From Pseudomonas sp. UBA5706 (lineage in GTDB: Bacteria; Pseudomonadota; Gammaproteobacteria; Pseudomonadales; Pseudomonadaceae), in NCBI RefSeq assembly GCF_002419965.1, contig NZ_DIHC01000033.1:125743-189742 (forward strand): 64,000 bases of DNA. Direction: 5' to 3'. The position numbers and the translations under genes were made by a program. This document shows positions 53,466 to 62,918 of this stretch, one piece after another (the first letter of the stretch is position 1; each line of letters begins with the position of its first letter). The notes below the pieces were generated by a model. It was not told the DNA's origin. It made no database searches and worked only from the letters and a program-made list of their open reading frames with translations.

Positions 53466-53790
53466 TCCGGTAAACGTGCTTTAAAAGAACGGTCTCTTCG
53501 GGGGCCGTTTTTTCATGAAAGCGCGTAAGCAGACACGATATCCAAGACAGCGAGTCATCACCGGGGAGGCGTCGCAGCCCAGGCTTTTCGATCGTCCCGA
53601 CGCAGGCTCGAAAATGAATTGGCCTCCAACGGTTCGCCGAGGCGTGCGAAGGCCATTGCATCTAAATATTTCAATCTGAATACCGCCCCCAGCGACATCC
53701 CATGGCTTCCCTCTATAATGCGCCGCAATCAGCAGTCATCATTGACCCGCACAGGGCCCGCTTGGGGCCTTTTTCAATCAGGTGCCGTAC
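53466..53790. other. Gap between exaC and the DedA gene
   Basis: The gap holds the exaC terminator and, near its right end, a perfect -10 TATAAT (53714-53719) for the DedA-mtfA pair, without a recognisable -35. A short imperfect GC hairpin with a T run (53752-53775) lies in the leader and could be an attenuator. No gene is seen. Confidence 0.5.
53488..53513 (+). terminator. Terminator of exaC
   Basis: AACGGTCTC pairs with GGGGCCGTT (two G-T wobbles) around the loop TTCG, closed by C-G (the very stable UUCG tetraloop), and is followed by six T. It lies 22 bases after the exaC stop. Confidence 0.88.
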
Positions 53791-54438
53791 ATGGATTTCC
53801 ACCCGCTCGACCTCATCCTTCACCTCGACGTCTATCTCGACTTGTTGGTGACCAACTACGGCACCTGGGTCTACGCGATCCTGTTTTTGGTGATCTTTTG
53901 TGAGACGGGTCTGGTCGTCACGCCTTTCCTGCCGGGTGATTCGCTGCTGTTCATTGCAGGCGCCGTCGCGGCTGGCGGCGGCCTGGATCCGGTCTTGCTC
54001 GCTTGCCTGTTGATGGCCGCAGCGATTCTCGGCGACAGCACCAACTACGTCATCGGCCGCAACCTTGGGGACAGGCTGTTCAAAAATCCCGATTCGAAGA
54101 TTTTCCGCCGCGACTATCTGACCAAAACCCACGAATTCTACGAGCGTCACGGCGGCAAGACCGTGACCCTGGCGCGCTTCCTGCCCATCATTCGCACCTT
54201 CGCCCCTTTCGTCGCTGGCCTGGGCAAGATGCACTACCTGCGCTTTTTGGGTTTCAGCGTGCTGGGTTCGATCCTTTGGGTCGGCGGTCTGGTCACCCTC
54301 GGCTATTTCTTCGGCAACATCCCATTCATCAAGAAAAACCTCACGCTGCTGGTGCTGGCGATCATCGTGCTTTCGCTGCTGCCCATGATTATCGGCCTGG
54401 TTCGCAGCCGTATGGGCCGTTCGGCCACAGCGCGCTGA
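53791..54438 (+). CDS. DedA family membrane protein
   Basis: A 215-residue DedA/SNARE-associated protein with about five hydrophobic helices, including FCETGLVVTPFLPGDSLLFIAG, GDSTNYVIGRNLG, ERHGGKTVTLARFLPIIRTFAPFVAG and LGYFFGNIPFIKK. Bacterial DedA proteins transport polyprenyl phosphates or phospholipids between leaflets. The ATG at 53791 follows AGGTG. It is a stand-alone DedA, unlike the fusion at 40632. mtfA starts three bases after its stop. Confidence 0.93.
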   Translation: MDFHPLDLILHLDVYLDLLVTNYGTWVYAILFLVIFCETGLVVTPFLPGDSLLFIAGAVAAGGGLDPVLLACLLMAAAILGDSTNYVIGRNLGDRLFKNPDSKIFRRDYLTKTHEFYERHGGKTVTLARFLPIIRTFAPFVAGLGKMHYLRFLGFSVLGSILWVGGLVTLGYFFGNIPFIKKNLTLLVLAIIVLSLLPMIIGLVRSRMGRSATAR

Positions 54439-54441
54439 ATC

Positions 54442-55233
54442 ATGTGGTCAATCGGCAACTGGCTGAAACGTCGCACCCTGGCGCGCAACCCGGTCGAGCC
54501 TGAGCTATGGGCGCGGGTACGCCAACGCTTGCCGATCCTTGATGGCCTGACCGCCGAAGAGGATCGCTACCTGCTCGACAGCTGCGTACTGTTTCTGCAT
54601 GGCAAACACCTCACGGCACTGGAAGGCGTTCACCTGGATGACGAGTCGCGCCTGTTTCTCGCCGCCCAGGCGCAGTTGCCGCTATTGGCCCTGGGCGACC
54701 TGAACTGGTACCAGGGCTTTCATGAAATCGTCCTCTACGGTGACGATTTCATCAGCCCGCAAAAGCACCGCGACGCCAGCGGCGTCGAGCACGAGTGGGA
54801 TGGCGAACACAGTGGCGAGGCCTGGTCCCAGGGCCCGGTCATCCTGGCGTGGCCGGGCGTATTGGCCAGCGGCGGCTGGGAAGCCTACAACCTGGTGATC
54901 CACGAACTGGCGCACAAACTCGACATGCTCAACGGCGGTGCCAACGGCCACCCGCCCCTGCATAACGACATGCGCATCGCCGATTGGGTCAGCGCCATGC
55001 AGGGCGCCTTCGATGACCTCAATCGCCAGCTGGACGCGGACCCCGATGCTGAAACCGCGATCGATCCTTACGCGGCGGAGAATCCTGCCGAGTTTTTCGC
55101 CGTCACCAGCGAATACTTCTTCAGTGCACCGGATTTGCTGGCCCAGGCGTATCCGCAGGTCTACGCCCAGCTCAAAGCCTTTTATCGGCAGGACCCTCTG
55201 GCCCGCCTCACGGCACTTCAACCCGGCACTTAA
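54442..55233 (+). CDS. mtfA: Zinc-dependent peptidase MtfA
   Basis: A 263-residue cytoplasmic zinc aminopeptidase; in E. coli MtfA binds and titrates the glucose repressor Mlc. The zinc site is His154, Glu155 and His158 in HELAHKLD, with EYFFSAPDLL supplying the distal ligand region. Length matches E. coli MtfA (265). No Mlc partner is encoded nearby, so the role here may differ. It starts three bases after the DedA gene. Confidence 0.92.
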   Translation: MWSIGNWLKRRTLARNPVEPELWARVRQRLPILDGLTAEEDRYLLDSCVLFLHGKHLTALEGVHLDDESRLFLAAQAQLPLLALGDLNWYQGFHEIVLYGDDFISPQKHRDASGVEHEWDGEHSGEAWSQGPVILAWPGVLASGGWEAYNLVIHELAHKLDMLNGGANGHPPLHNDMRIADWVSAMQGAFDDLNRQLDADPDAETAIDPYAAENPAEFFAVTSEYFFSAPDLLAQAYPQVYAQLKAFYRQDPLARLTALQPGT

Positions 55234-55290
55234 GTCTGAAACGCCGGTCTATCAGGCTCAACCCAACGCCTGGAAGGCGAGCGCCACGCA

Positions 55291-55319
55291 TGGCAACGCT
55301 TTTCGAATGTGCCTATAAT
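55291..55319 (+). promoter_or_regulatory. Sigma-70 promoter of ppa
   Basis: TGGCAA (55291-55296), a 17-base spacer and TATAAT (55314-55319) lie 62 bases upstream of the ppa start. A small hairpin (TGGCGT/ACGCCA, 55333-55347) sits in the leader. Confidence 0.65.
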
Positions 55320-55381
55320 CCGGGCCACTTTTTGGCGTTGGACGCCAGATTCTGAATGGTCAACCAAGGGGGCAAAGCCCA

Positions 55382-55909
55382 ATGAGCTACAGCAAGATTC
55401 CGGCCGGCAAAGACCTGCCGAATGACATCTACGTCGCAATCGAAATCCCGGCCAACCACGCGCCGATCAAATACGAAATCGACAAAGAAAGCGACGCGCT
55501 GTTCGTTGACCGTTTCATGGCCACCCCAATGTTCTACCCGGCCAACTACGGTTTCATCCCCAACACCCTCGCCGACGACGGCGACCCCCTCGACGTGCTC
55601 GTTGTGACGCCATACCCGGTTGCACCCGGCTCGGTCATCCGCGCCCGTCCGGTCGGCGTACTGAACATGACCGACGATGGCGGCGGCGATGCCAAAGTCA
55701 TCGCAGTACCACACGACAAACTGTCCCAGCTGTACGTCGACGTGAAGGAATACACCGACCTGCCACCGCTGTTGATCCAGCAGATCGAGCACTTCTTTGC
55801 GAACTACAAAGACCTCGAAAAAGGCAAATGGGTAAAAATCGAAGGCTGGGCCGGCGCAGACGCCGCTCGCGAAGCCATCACCAAATCGGTCGCTGCCTAC
55901 AAGGGCTGA
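55382..55909 (+). CDS. ppa: Inorganic pyrophosphatase
   Basis: Ppa hydrolyses pyrophosphate and pulls DNA, RNA and protein synthesis forward. The 175-residue family I enzyme has YEIDKES (substrate), PANYGFIPNTLADDGDPLDVLV (metal-binding aspartates) and VPHDKL. Length matches E. coli Ppa (176). AAGGGGG lies before the ATG. The promoter is at 55291. Confidence 0.97.
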   Translation: MSYSKIPAGKDLPNDIYVAIEIPANHAPIKYEIDKESDALFVDRFMATPMFYPANYGFIPNTLADDGDPLDVLVVTPYPVAPGSVIRARPVGVLNMTDDGGGDAKVIAVPHDKLSQLYVDVKEYTDLPPLLIQQIEHFFANYKDLEKGKWVKIEGWAGADAAREAITKSVAAYKG

Positions 55910-56458
55910 TCCGGTTCGACACCTCCGGGGCGCCAGTCGCCTCGGAGCTGCGTATTCTTTCTGCTGTTCCCCCGATGGGGTCTCATGCCAGCCGGCTCTC
56001 GGCGTTATGAAAGGCTGGAAACTCAGAGCCCGCCAGATCGTAAGCACCCATTGATTCGTTATCGATCGCGAACTGACTACAAGGTCATGCCATAGGTGCA
56101 TTTCGGATGCGCGCAAGCATGGCCTCTCGGCAGCTTTTTCACCGTATGTGTCCGAAAAAATGTTTAAACCTGCGCCCCTTCAAACAACTCGTTTATACCC
56201 GTAGTACCCGCCACCCTTTCGAAACACAATACCCACAACATACGTCTTTAACCGACGCTCTATCTCGTACCCTGTACTAAAATCGCCTTGCAGGCGCCGG
56301 TCTTTGCGACTGTTGACCGAAAACAATATAGTTGTTGAAACTTCCTACAAGAGCGCCCTCAAGTTGTAATCCCCACAATCGCCTTCTACGTTGAAGTTGT
56401 GCGCATTTGAACACTTCGTTCATTTAAACAACGTGCAACCGCACGTAAACTTCGATTC
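55910..56458. other. Gap between ppa and the S24 repressor
   Basis: This 549-base gap has a 10-bp GC hairpin (55923-55947, loop CCAGT) after ppa that may end its transcript, though no T run follows. The AT-rich right half holds two 15-base inverted repeats with five-base arms (AACAA-N5-TTGTT at 56322-56336 and TGAAC-N5-GTTCA at 56408-56422) and a hairpin ACGTGC/GCACGT (56431-56446) just before the repressor start. These are operator candidates. No gene was seen. Confidence 0.5.
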
Positions 56459-57193
56459 ATGAATACATCAGGTGATCGACTACGTGTCCTTCTGCGAGAG
56501 TGCCGTCTCTCTGCAACAGACTTCGCCGCCAACCGTAAGGTGACGCCGCAACACGTGAACAACTGGTTCAAGCGCGGGATACCCTTGGCGCGTATGGAAG
56601 AAGTCGCCGAACTGCTGAGCGTCAATGTCCGCTGGCTGCGTACCGGGGAGGGAGCCAAGCACCCCGGTGAACTCGACAGAAGCGGTCTGACCGGCATCGC
56701 CAAGCCACGCATGGAGCGCGGCAGTGCGCGCGAAGAACTGGAGATGCCCTTCTACACCGAGGTGCAAACGCAAAACCTGCCTCATGCTGGCAGGCGCACA
56801 GCGGTCAGCGAGCTGCCCAACCATAAAGTCCGCCTGGCCAGACGCGTGCTCGAAGCCATGGACGTCGAACTGCACAACGCCATCTGCGTCGCCATGGTCG
56901 GTAACAGTATGGCCGACAAGATCCAGGACGGCTCGCTCGTCGGCGTAGACCGAGGTCGCATCAGCGTCATTGACGGCGAAATGTATGCCTTGGAGCACGA
57001 TGGCATGTTGCGCGTGAAATACCTTTACCGCCTTCCCGGCGGCGGTCTGCGCCTGCGCAGCCACAACGCCGGCGAATACCCCGACGAAATCTTCAGCGCC
57101 GAGCAGGTTCAGGAACAACACATCCACATCCTAGGCTGGATCTTTTGGTGGTCCACGCTCAACAACCGCCGCCACCCTGCGACCAGCCCCTGA
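56459..57193 (+). CDS. LexA/CI-like repressor with S24 peptidase domain
   Basis: A 244-residue regulator of the phage-repressor type. The N-terminal helix-turn-helix (about 7-62) includes SATDFAANRKVTPQHVNNWFKRG. The C-terminal S24 domain has the catalytic Ser150 (MVGNSMADKI) and Lys187 (LRVKYLY). Ala110-Gly111 (PHAGRR) is a possible self-cleavage site, so RecA may relieve repression after DNA damage. No prophage or pyocin genes are next to it. It resembles PrtR in layout. The target genes are not visible. Confidence 0.85.
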   Translation: MNTSGDRLRVLLRECRLSATDFAANRKVTPQHVNNWFKRGIPLARMEEVAELLSVNVRWLRTGEGAKHPGELDRSGLTGIAKPRMERGSAREELEMPFYTEVQTQNLPHAGRRTAVSELPNHKVRLARRVLEAMDVELHNAICVAMVGNSMADKIQDGSLVGVDRGRISVIDGEMYALEHDGMLRVKYLYRLPGGGLRLRSHNAGEYPDEIFSAEQVQEQHIHILGWIFWWSTLNNRRHPATSP

Positions 57194-57762
57194 CCCGGAA
57201 AAACGAAAGCGCGGATGAAGAGACATGACAGCGGTTCAGGACTGGGCAGGCGATGCAAGAATGCGTATCCTGCACGCCTTCGTTTCACCACCCACAGGCT
57301 ACCCGCCGAGGGTGATCGACAAGGTAAAGTCTTCGCGACCTGCCTGGTCTACCTAACAAGCGCCTGCTCGCAGCGCGCACTTTTGCGGACGAGTGCGGTT
57401 AGCCAAAAACTCACCAAGCCCGTCACCGAGAAGCCGGCCACAAGCCGGCTTTTTATTTCGCTATCACATTGAAAAATAAGAATTTTTACTTAGCAAGCTT
57501 CACTAGCCCATACGCCAGCCCATACCCACGCTGCCTGCTCGGAACTGTGTTGGCGCGGGACCTCGTCCATCTTCAACTGAGATGATGGATTGCTTCCGCC
57601 CTGGCTAGGACATCGGGCTTGAATGTCGCTTTATAGGCGGCGCACCTGACGGCATTCCCCCCCCGATCGACCGCGCGCTGACTTTGAAGCGGGATTACAA
57701 TGCATTACGCCAGTCATTGACGCTCGCAGCGCCCCTTGAACCCAGGTTGCGCTGCTCTCGCA
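57194..57762. other. Gap at the left edge of the island
   Basis: This 569-base gap has a terminator at 57431 but no gene. An AT-rich segment (57470-57505) follows. On the minus strand a short frame (about 57700-57573) ends in protein-like sequence (AAYKATFKPDVLARAEAIHH) without a start, perhaps a remnant. A run of eight C lies at 57657-57664. The gap probably marks the switch from core to accessory DNA. Confidence 0.45.
57431..57454 (+). terminator. Rho-independent terminator
   Basis: AAGCCGGC pairs perfectly with GCCGGCTT across a five-base loop, followed by TTTATTT. It lies 238 bases after the S24 repressor gene and is the likely end of its transcript. Confidence 0.8.
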
Positions 57763-60345
57763 TCATGAATAACGCATCCTCTGTACCTCGAATGGCCCGT
57801 CGTCGACGAGAGTCTGGTCGTCATTAGCTAGGCGCCACATCCGGAAGCTTCCCTCAGCGCCAGCTTTGCCAACCATGTAGACTCGGCCATATTCGACATG
57901 GCGAGCACCTGCCTTTGCTTTGTCAAACTGTCGGAGATGCGGTCCTTTGACTTCACCTAACGCTACCCCGCTTCCTTCACTGCGCTCGGCAACGCCGACG
58001 ACGAAGTCCGGAAAGAATCCCACTCCTTCAGCCCAGCCGTACAGGGCTACAGAAAAAGGTTTTTGCGGCGGATTACGGTGCCACCACAACACTTGAGAAG
58101 AAGTATCAAGCATTTCAGCAAACTCTCGCTCCTGAGGTCGAAGATCTTCCGGGAAAATGCCATAGAGGTTGCGAGCAGCTGGCGCCAACGGCATCGTGGA
58201 TGATACGAACGCTGGCAATGGGACGGTGGCGGAACTGACTTGCTCAGATCTCAGACGTTTGTGCGCGTCACGAATGAGCTTGTCGTTACGAACTAAGACT
58301 AACTCCAACTGGCCGGTTAATGCTTCTTCGCTCTCCGGCAGTTCGTATCCCTCACTGACAAGCACTTCCCGGAAGCGCGTCCGTAACGCATGAAGCAGCT
58401 CGCGCCGATCAACCTCTTCGAACTGAAATGCTATCTGACGTGCCCTCTGAGCAATGGCAACCGGAGAGACGGTTGCCCATACATCCTTATCTTCCGGCGC
58501 GGTTCCTGATGCAAATACATCGGTCACCCGCTCTGTAACCCTTGAGCGTACTTTTAGTCGATCACCGAGTACCCGAGAGAAGTCGATGTGGTGAGCAAGC
58601 CTTTGCTCGAAGTCCTCGGGCAAAGGAGGTAGAGTTTCAGTTACAAGCGACTGAGGGGTCGCAGCCCTAAGTGCATAATTGAACCCATTCGAATGGGCTT
58701 CTAGCTGAAAGGCACGGGCAAGGGGTGAGGATTCCGTGTAGCCATGCGCCAGCCCCGGATGAAGCGGGTCGGCAGGTGTCTGACTTCCTACTGAAAGAAC
58801 GGGGCCGGGAGGTGTAGCAAGTATCTGAAAAAAATCTATCTGCGATCCTAACCCTTGGGAGGAAGAAATATACGATGAACTCAAATCTACAAGATCTGGC
58901 GTACCTTCACCGTTTGTAGGCCGGGCACTGTTATCCGCCGAGTTGATAGACAACGCCGTGCTCTTTTGATTAGCGAGAAGAGAGAAGGTTTCCCCAGGTT
59001 TAGCAACCTGCACACTCGACTCACCCCCTATGATGGTTACGACAGTAGCGGGTGTAGCGGACGCTAGCTGGCCAGGCAATTGGTTTATTTGCGCTGCAGC
59101 GTTGAGCAAGCCCTCCTGCGCCTCCCCATTCGCAAGAAATACATAACCATAATGCAATAAAGGCGGCATGTCGTTGAGCCGGCCTTGAAGCAAACGGTGA
59201 ACGCGCATGATGCGCCCTACGACTTGTACGCCAAAGTTGGAGTCGCGAGCGCCACGGAGAGCTGCGAGAGTGAAAGCCCGAGGAGCATCAAATCCGGTTG
59301 CGATCGCCATCTTAAATAAGATGACTTCAACCTGAGGATCGTCCGCAAGTGCCGACAGGTTCGGATCCGGTTCGTCCGAGGTGTGACTGCGTACAGCTGT
59401 TTCTGGAAAGCGTAGAACGTTGATCAGATACTTTTTGGCTTGCTCCAACATCTGTCCGCCGTTGGGGACCTGCACCAACATCAAGGGGACCAACCCGACG
59501 TTGGCGTCGGCTAAGGTAGTCTTGATAAGCCGGTGCATCGCGGCGGCTTCAGACATGGCCACCTCTTCAAAAGCTAGCAGCTGCGCATCGTCCTGGTTCT
59601 GGGCTATGAATCTTGCAGCCTTGACGCTCTTTTTTAGCAGCTGCGCGTCCACCCCTTCGGCACGTGTGATCGACGCCCAATCGTTAGGCCCTCCGATCTG
59701 GTAACCAGTTTGCTTGGCAAACTTAGCCGCATCCGTGTCTCTAGGAGTAGCCGTCATCAGCAATACATAGTCCGGTGACATCACCTCGGCGAAAAAACGT
59801 CCTGCCTCAGTGGCACGGACAAACCCATGGTGAGCTTCGTCTACCACGACACCGATGCGAAAACCGAGATGTCTTGCTTCAGCTATCAAGTCATCGACAG
59901 CCATGCCTACATCACCGGTCTGCCGGACTACACGAGAGTCACGAGATCTGGCTGCCACCGTCTGCCAACTTAGGACGAATACCGCTCCTGGGAGAAGCTT
60001 CTCGACTTGGCGATCAGAGTCAATATCTAGGTGTATCAAACTTGGGGCCTGCCGCTTGAGCGACGCTTTAGCCTGAGAAAGAACGCCAGTGAAGGGTGCG
60101 AACCAGAACCATATGATTCGATCTGTGGGCGAAAATCTCGCGATAAACTCGCTAGCCATCAACGTTTTGCCAATACCGGTGGGGGCCTGCAAGAGAACGC
60201 ACGCGCCGTTACGGCGGAGGCGTTCAAGCTCATCCTTACGTGGATTGGAGCCCAAGGCATCGTAGGTGGACTTCAGAGCTACAAATCTCTCGACTAACAC
60301 ATTGATGTGCCGGTCTTGAAAAGGCATCGGGACGGTTCGGCTCAC
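57763..60345 (-). CDS. Type III restriction enzyme Res subunit (helicase-nuclease)
   Basis: An 860-residue protein with an SF2 helicase and a C-terminal nuclease. Helicase motifs: Walker A QAPTGIGKT (53-61), DEAH (169-172), TATP (198-201), GFDAPRA and QVVGRIMRVHR. The nuclease core of PD-(D/E)xK type is Asp780 in FPDFVVGV and Glu798/Lys800 in GEVKG. This is the layout of type III Res proteins, which cut unmethylated DNA after ATP-driven movement. The GTG start overlaps the mod stop (GTGA), so the pair is coupled. All key residues look intact. The gene has lower GC than the core genes. Confidence 0.87.
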   Translation of the reverse strand: MSRTVPMPFQDRHINVLVERFVALKSTYDALGSNPRKDELERLRRNGACVLLQAPTGIGKTLMASEFIARFSPTDRIIWFWFAPFTGVLSQAKASLKRQAPSLIHLDIDSDRQVEKLLPGAVFVLSWQTVAARSRDSRVVRQTGDVGMAVDDLIAEARHLGFRIGVVVDEAHHGFVRATEAGRFFAEVMSPDYVLLMTATPRDTDAAKFAKQTGYQIGGPNDWASITRAEGVDAQLLKKSVKAARFIAQNQDDAQLLAFEEVAMSEAAAMHRLIKTTLADANVGLVPLMLVQVPNGGQMLEQAKKYLINVLRFPETAVRSHTSDEPDPNLSALADDPQVEVILFKMAIATGFDAPRAFTLAALRGARDSNFGVQVVGRIMRVHRLLQGRLNDMPPLLHYGYVFLANGEAQEGLLNAAAQINQLPGQLASATPATVVTIIGGESSVQVAKPGETFSLLANQKSTALSINSADNSARPTNGEGTPDLVDLSSSYISSSQGLGSQIDFFQILATPPGPVLSVGSQTPADPLHPGLAHGYTESSPLARAFQLEAHSNGFNYALRAATPQSLVTETLPPLPEDFEQRLAHHIDFSRVLGDRLKVRSRVTERVTDVFASGTAPEDKDVWATVSPVAIAQRARQIAFQFEEVDRRELLHALRTRFREVLVSEGYELPESEEALTGQLELVLVRNDKLIRDAHKRLRSEQVSSATVPLPAFVSSTMPLAPAARNLYGIFPEDLRPQEREFAEMLDTSSQVLWWHRNPPQKPFSVALYGWAEGVGFFPDFVVGVAERSEGSGVALGEVKGPHLRQFDKAKAGARHVEYGRVYMVGKAGAEGSFRMWRLANDDQTLVDDGPFEVQRMRYS

Positions 60346-62054
60346 GGCTGCTCTCCCTGTAGTACCAATTGATCTTCCCTTGCTTCGGTTTCAACAGGCT
60401 CAGGTTCTCGGACCTGCGCGTTGCCTTGCCGGAAGGCATGCTGCAAGTCCTGAGGCACAGCCACATAGCTTATGTTCATAGCTAAGCCTACTAGGGCTTC
60501 CTGCACCGCTTGGATACCCCAGCTAAGTACCACCGCTGGCCCCTTATGGTTCTCCAATTTTGCACAGAGAGCTGCCAACGTTGAAGGCTTTGTATTGGCA
60601 CAGTATGCGATCAGATGATTGCCATTTATTGAAGTGGATACCCCCTGCTGTGGTGCACTCAAAGGATGGCCAGAAGCCTGCTGAGCAAATGTCCAAACCA
60701 TAGAGTCTGTGAGCTGCTCCTCGAACCTATGCATCGGGACAGGAATGGCCTTCAGGTAAGCAAATGAGCCCCCTAGAGGTTCGACAAAACCAGTTTTTAT
60801 CGACGAGTATCCTTCCATCGCCTTGCGAATTCGCACAGCGCAAACGTCGCGGCATAAGTTTCTGTCAGGTGTCTCGTCAGTCGCTTCACGGCTAGACACC
60901 ACCACAAATCTTCTTTGCCCTCCGTCAGCCTTGTTCATTCGGAGCAACGCATGCGCCGTAGTTCCAGAGCCTGCAAAGAAATCGAGCACAAGAGCGTCTT
61001 TCTCTGGGGCGCAGATTTGGAGGACTCTTTCCATTAGCCGGGTGGGCTTCGGAGTATCGAAAGCCGTCTGCGTGCCAAAGATGTCTTGAATCTCTTTTCG
61101 CGCCTCGTCGGTGTGCCCGACCTCGTCGTGCGGCCACCAAGTCCAAGGTGTCATGCCATCAATGTCTTCCAAGAACTGCATCCGGCTAGGCATGGCGTTG
61201 CCATCCTTACCAAAGTAGATAAGCCCCTGCGCTAGAAGATCATCGTATTTTGACTTTATTACCTTCCAACAGCCCCCTTCTGGGGGGCGGAAGACTTTTC
61301 CTGTAATTGGCGAGACAATTTCGTACATCTGATTAGGCCGGAACCCTTGAGCGGACAGCGACACGGCACGCCACTTCCCTCGGGGATGCCCTGTCTCTTT
61401 GTAAACTGACTTCTGTTTATCACCTAAAACCAACCTACCTCGGCGCTGCTTGAACGCATCAGGCTTGAGTGAGTAAATCAAGAGATATTCATGTGCATCG
61501 CCGATAGCGCTACGGTTCTCACGGCTGTAGCGCTTTTGCCAAATGCAATTAGCTAAGAAACTACGCTCGCCGAATACTTGATTCATGAGCAGCCCCATGT
61601 TGAACAGCTCATTGTCGTCAATACTGACTACGATGGCGCCATCCTCTTTGAGGAGGGCTTTAGCTAAAACCAGGCGCTGATATATGAATTCGAGCCATGT
61701 ACTGTGCCGGTAGCGGTCTCGGGAGTCGAAGAAGTGGTCGTTGTAGACAAAATCCTTGTTGCCCGTGTTGTAGGGGACATCAATATAAATGAGATGAAAC
61801 TGCCCCGCATGGGTGGTGGCCAGGTGCCTCAACGCATCATAGTTGTCCCCTTCGATGACGAGGTTCTCCCATGGGCCCTCACCGTAGCACTGCTCAGGTA
61901 GAAGCTCGAACCCAACGAAGTCTCGGTTGAGCGCCTTATCTGGGGTAATGTTCTGACGCTCCCAATGCAGCCCGTAATGAGCCTGCACGTCGCGACGCTT
62001 AAGCACTTCGATGAGTTGCTCTTTAGTCAAAGTGGAATAGTCGATAGCGCTCAA
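60342..62054 (-). CDS. Type III DNA methyltransferase Mod subunit (N6-adenine)
   Basis: A 570-residue N6-adenine methyltransferase of the beta class, with the catalytic motif before the SAM motif. The catalytic motif reads DVPYNTG (92-98) where DPPYNTG is usual; the SAM motif is DFFAGSGTT (358-366). Residues between (about 160-340) would be the target recognition domain. A C-terminal extension (about 430-560) is less conserved. The start is a TTG codon with GAGGAAAGC upstream. Mod marks the host DNA and, together with Res, cuts foreign DNA. The recognised sequence cannot be predicted. Confidence 0.87.
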   Translation of the reverse strand: MSAIDYSTLTKEQLIEVLKRRDVQAHYGLHWERQNITPDKALNRDFVGFELLPEQCYGEGPWENLVIEGDNYDALRHLATTHAGQFHLIYIDVPYNTGNKDFVYNDHFFDSRDRYRHSTWLEFIYQRLVLAKALLKEDGAIVVSIDDNELFNMGLLMNQVFGERSFLANCIWQKRYSRENRSAIGDAHEYLLIYSLKPDAFKQRRGRLVLGDKQKSVYKETGHPRGKWRAVSLSAQGFRPNQMYEIVSPITGKVFRPPEGGCWKVIKSKYDDLLAQGLIYFGKDGNAMPSRMQFLEDIDGMTPWTWWPHDEVGHTDEARKEIQDIFGTQTAFDTPKPTRLMERVLQICAPEKDALVLDFFAGSGTTAHALLRMNKADGGQRRFVVVSSREATDETPDRNLCRDVCAVRIRKAMEGYSSIKTGFVEPLGGSFAYLKAIPVPMHRFEEQLTDSMVWTFAQQASGHPLSAPQQGVSTSINGNHLIAYCANTKPSTLAALCAKLENHKGPAVVLSWGIQAVQEALVGLAMNISYVAVPQDLQHAFRQGNAQVREPEPVETEAREDQLVLQGEQP

Positions 62055-62918
62055 GCTTTCCTCGGTTGTCTAGGGGTGGACACCTGCCGTGCCTGGATCC
62101 AGATGGAAGCCATGCGAGTCGCGGCAGTGCTGACGAGTTTTCGACGACATATTTCGTGAAATATTTCTATGAGCGGAGGCTTCACGGCCGCGCCTGATCA
62201 AGTAAGAGCTTACCGGGTTCCCAGCCTCGCTCGTCCAGAGTCGCGAAAACGGCTTGTTCAAATCACACATTATCATGCATTACGTCGTCGAAGACGAGAG
62301 CACGCCGCCCTTGTGAACCTGTAGAGCACCCTAGGACAAGTGACTAAGGCAGCGTGCCTGGCCCTTGCTGGAGAGGCCCCAGAAACAGAGTGTTCGCCAC
62401 TAAACTACGTCTTGAGCAATGCAAGGAATTCCGAGTGGAGGCGCAGCCTGGACGAGTTATTTGACCTGGAGCAGCTTTCAGCCTGATAGCAGTAATGCTG
62501 TATTCCTTGATGCAGCAGGCAGCCCACCACTGAATGCTCCGGGGCTATTTTACGTTGGCAACATGGTTGCTGTGGCGGTGCCTGTCATCCATTGCAAGCG
62601 CCTTCCTGAGCGCCTCGGCCACTTCGTCTACTCTATCGTCCGAGATGCATAGCGTGCCGTGGATGTGTGCAAGGTGATTTTCTATGCGGCCGGTGTGTTT
62701 GGATTTAGCGTGAAAGCTAGATCCGTCTCAATCCCCAGCTTTGCCAGGGTCGCTTGATCATCGCAGCGAGATAGTTTGCTGGTGGGCGGACCTAACAAAG
62801 CAGCTTCAGCGGTTGATCGAGCCGCATACTAAAGGTTGGCGGTCGGGCGTTGTACGCTGAAAAAGAAATCAGGGAGATGCCACAGCGCGGCGGTTGCAAG
62901 GTTATGGCATCCGGCAGC
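62055..62918. other. Long non-coding gap in the island
   Basis: No credible gene was found in these 864 bases. A 68-codon minus-strand frame (62276-62070) ends 15 bases before mod and a plus-strand frame of 77 codons (62419-62652) is present, but neither has a good start or a known relative. The promoter of mod should lie at its left end; TGATAAT-like bases at 62272-62278 (minus strand) are a weak candidate. Confidence 0.45.

Noticed and set aside
57215..57472. An 85-codon frame after the S24 gene
   Set aside because: It runs through the terminator at 57431 and has no relatives or ribosome site.
55910..57762. tRNA genes as island attachment sites
   Set aside because: I searched the gaps for T-arm sequences (GGTTCRANNCC); the one near match at 55914 lacks pairing arms, so no tRNA was called.
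62419..62652. A 77-codon frame in the island gap
   Set aside because: No ribosome site, mixed composition and no recognisable motif; listed only in the gap description.
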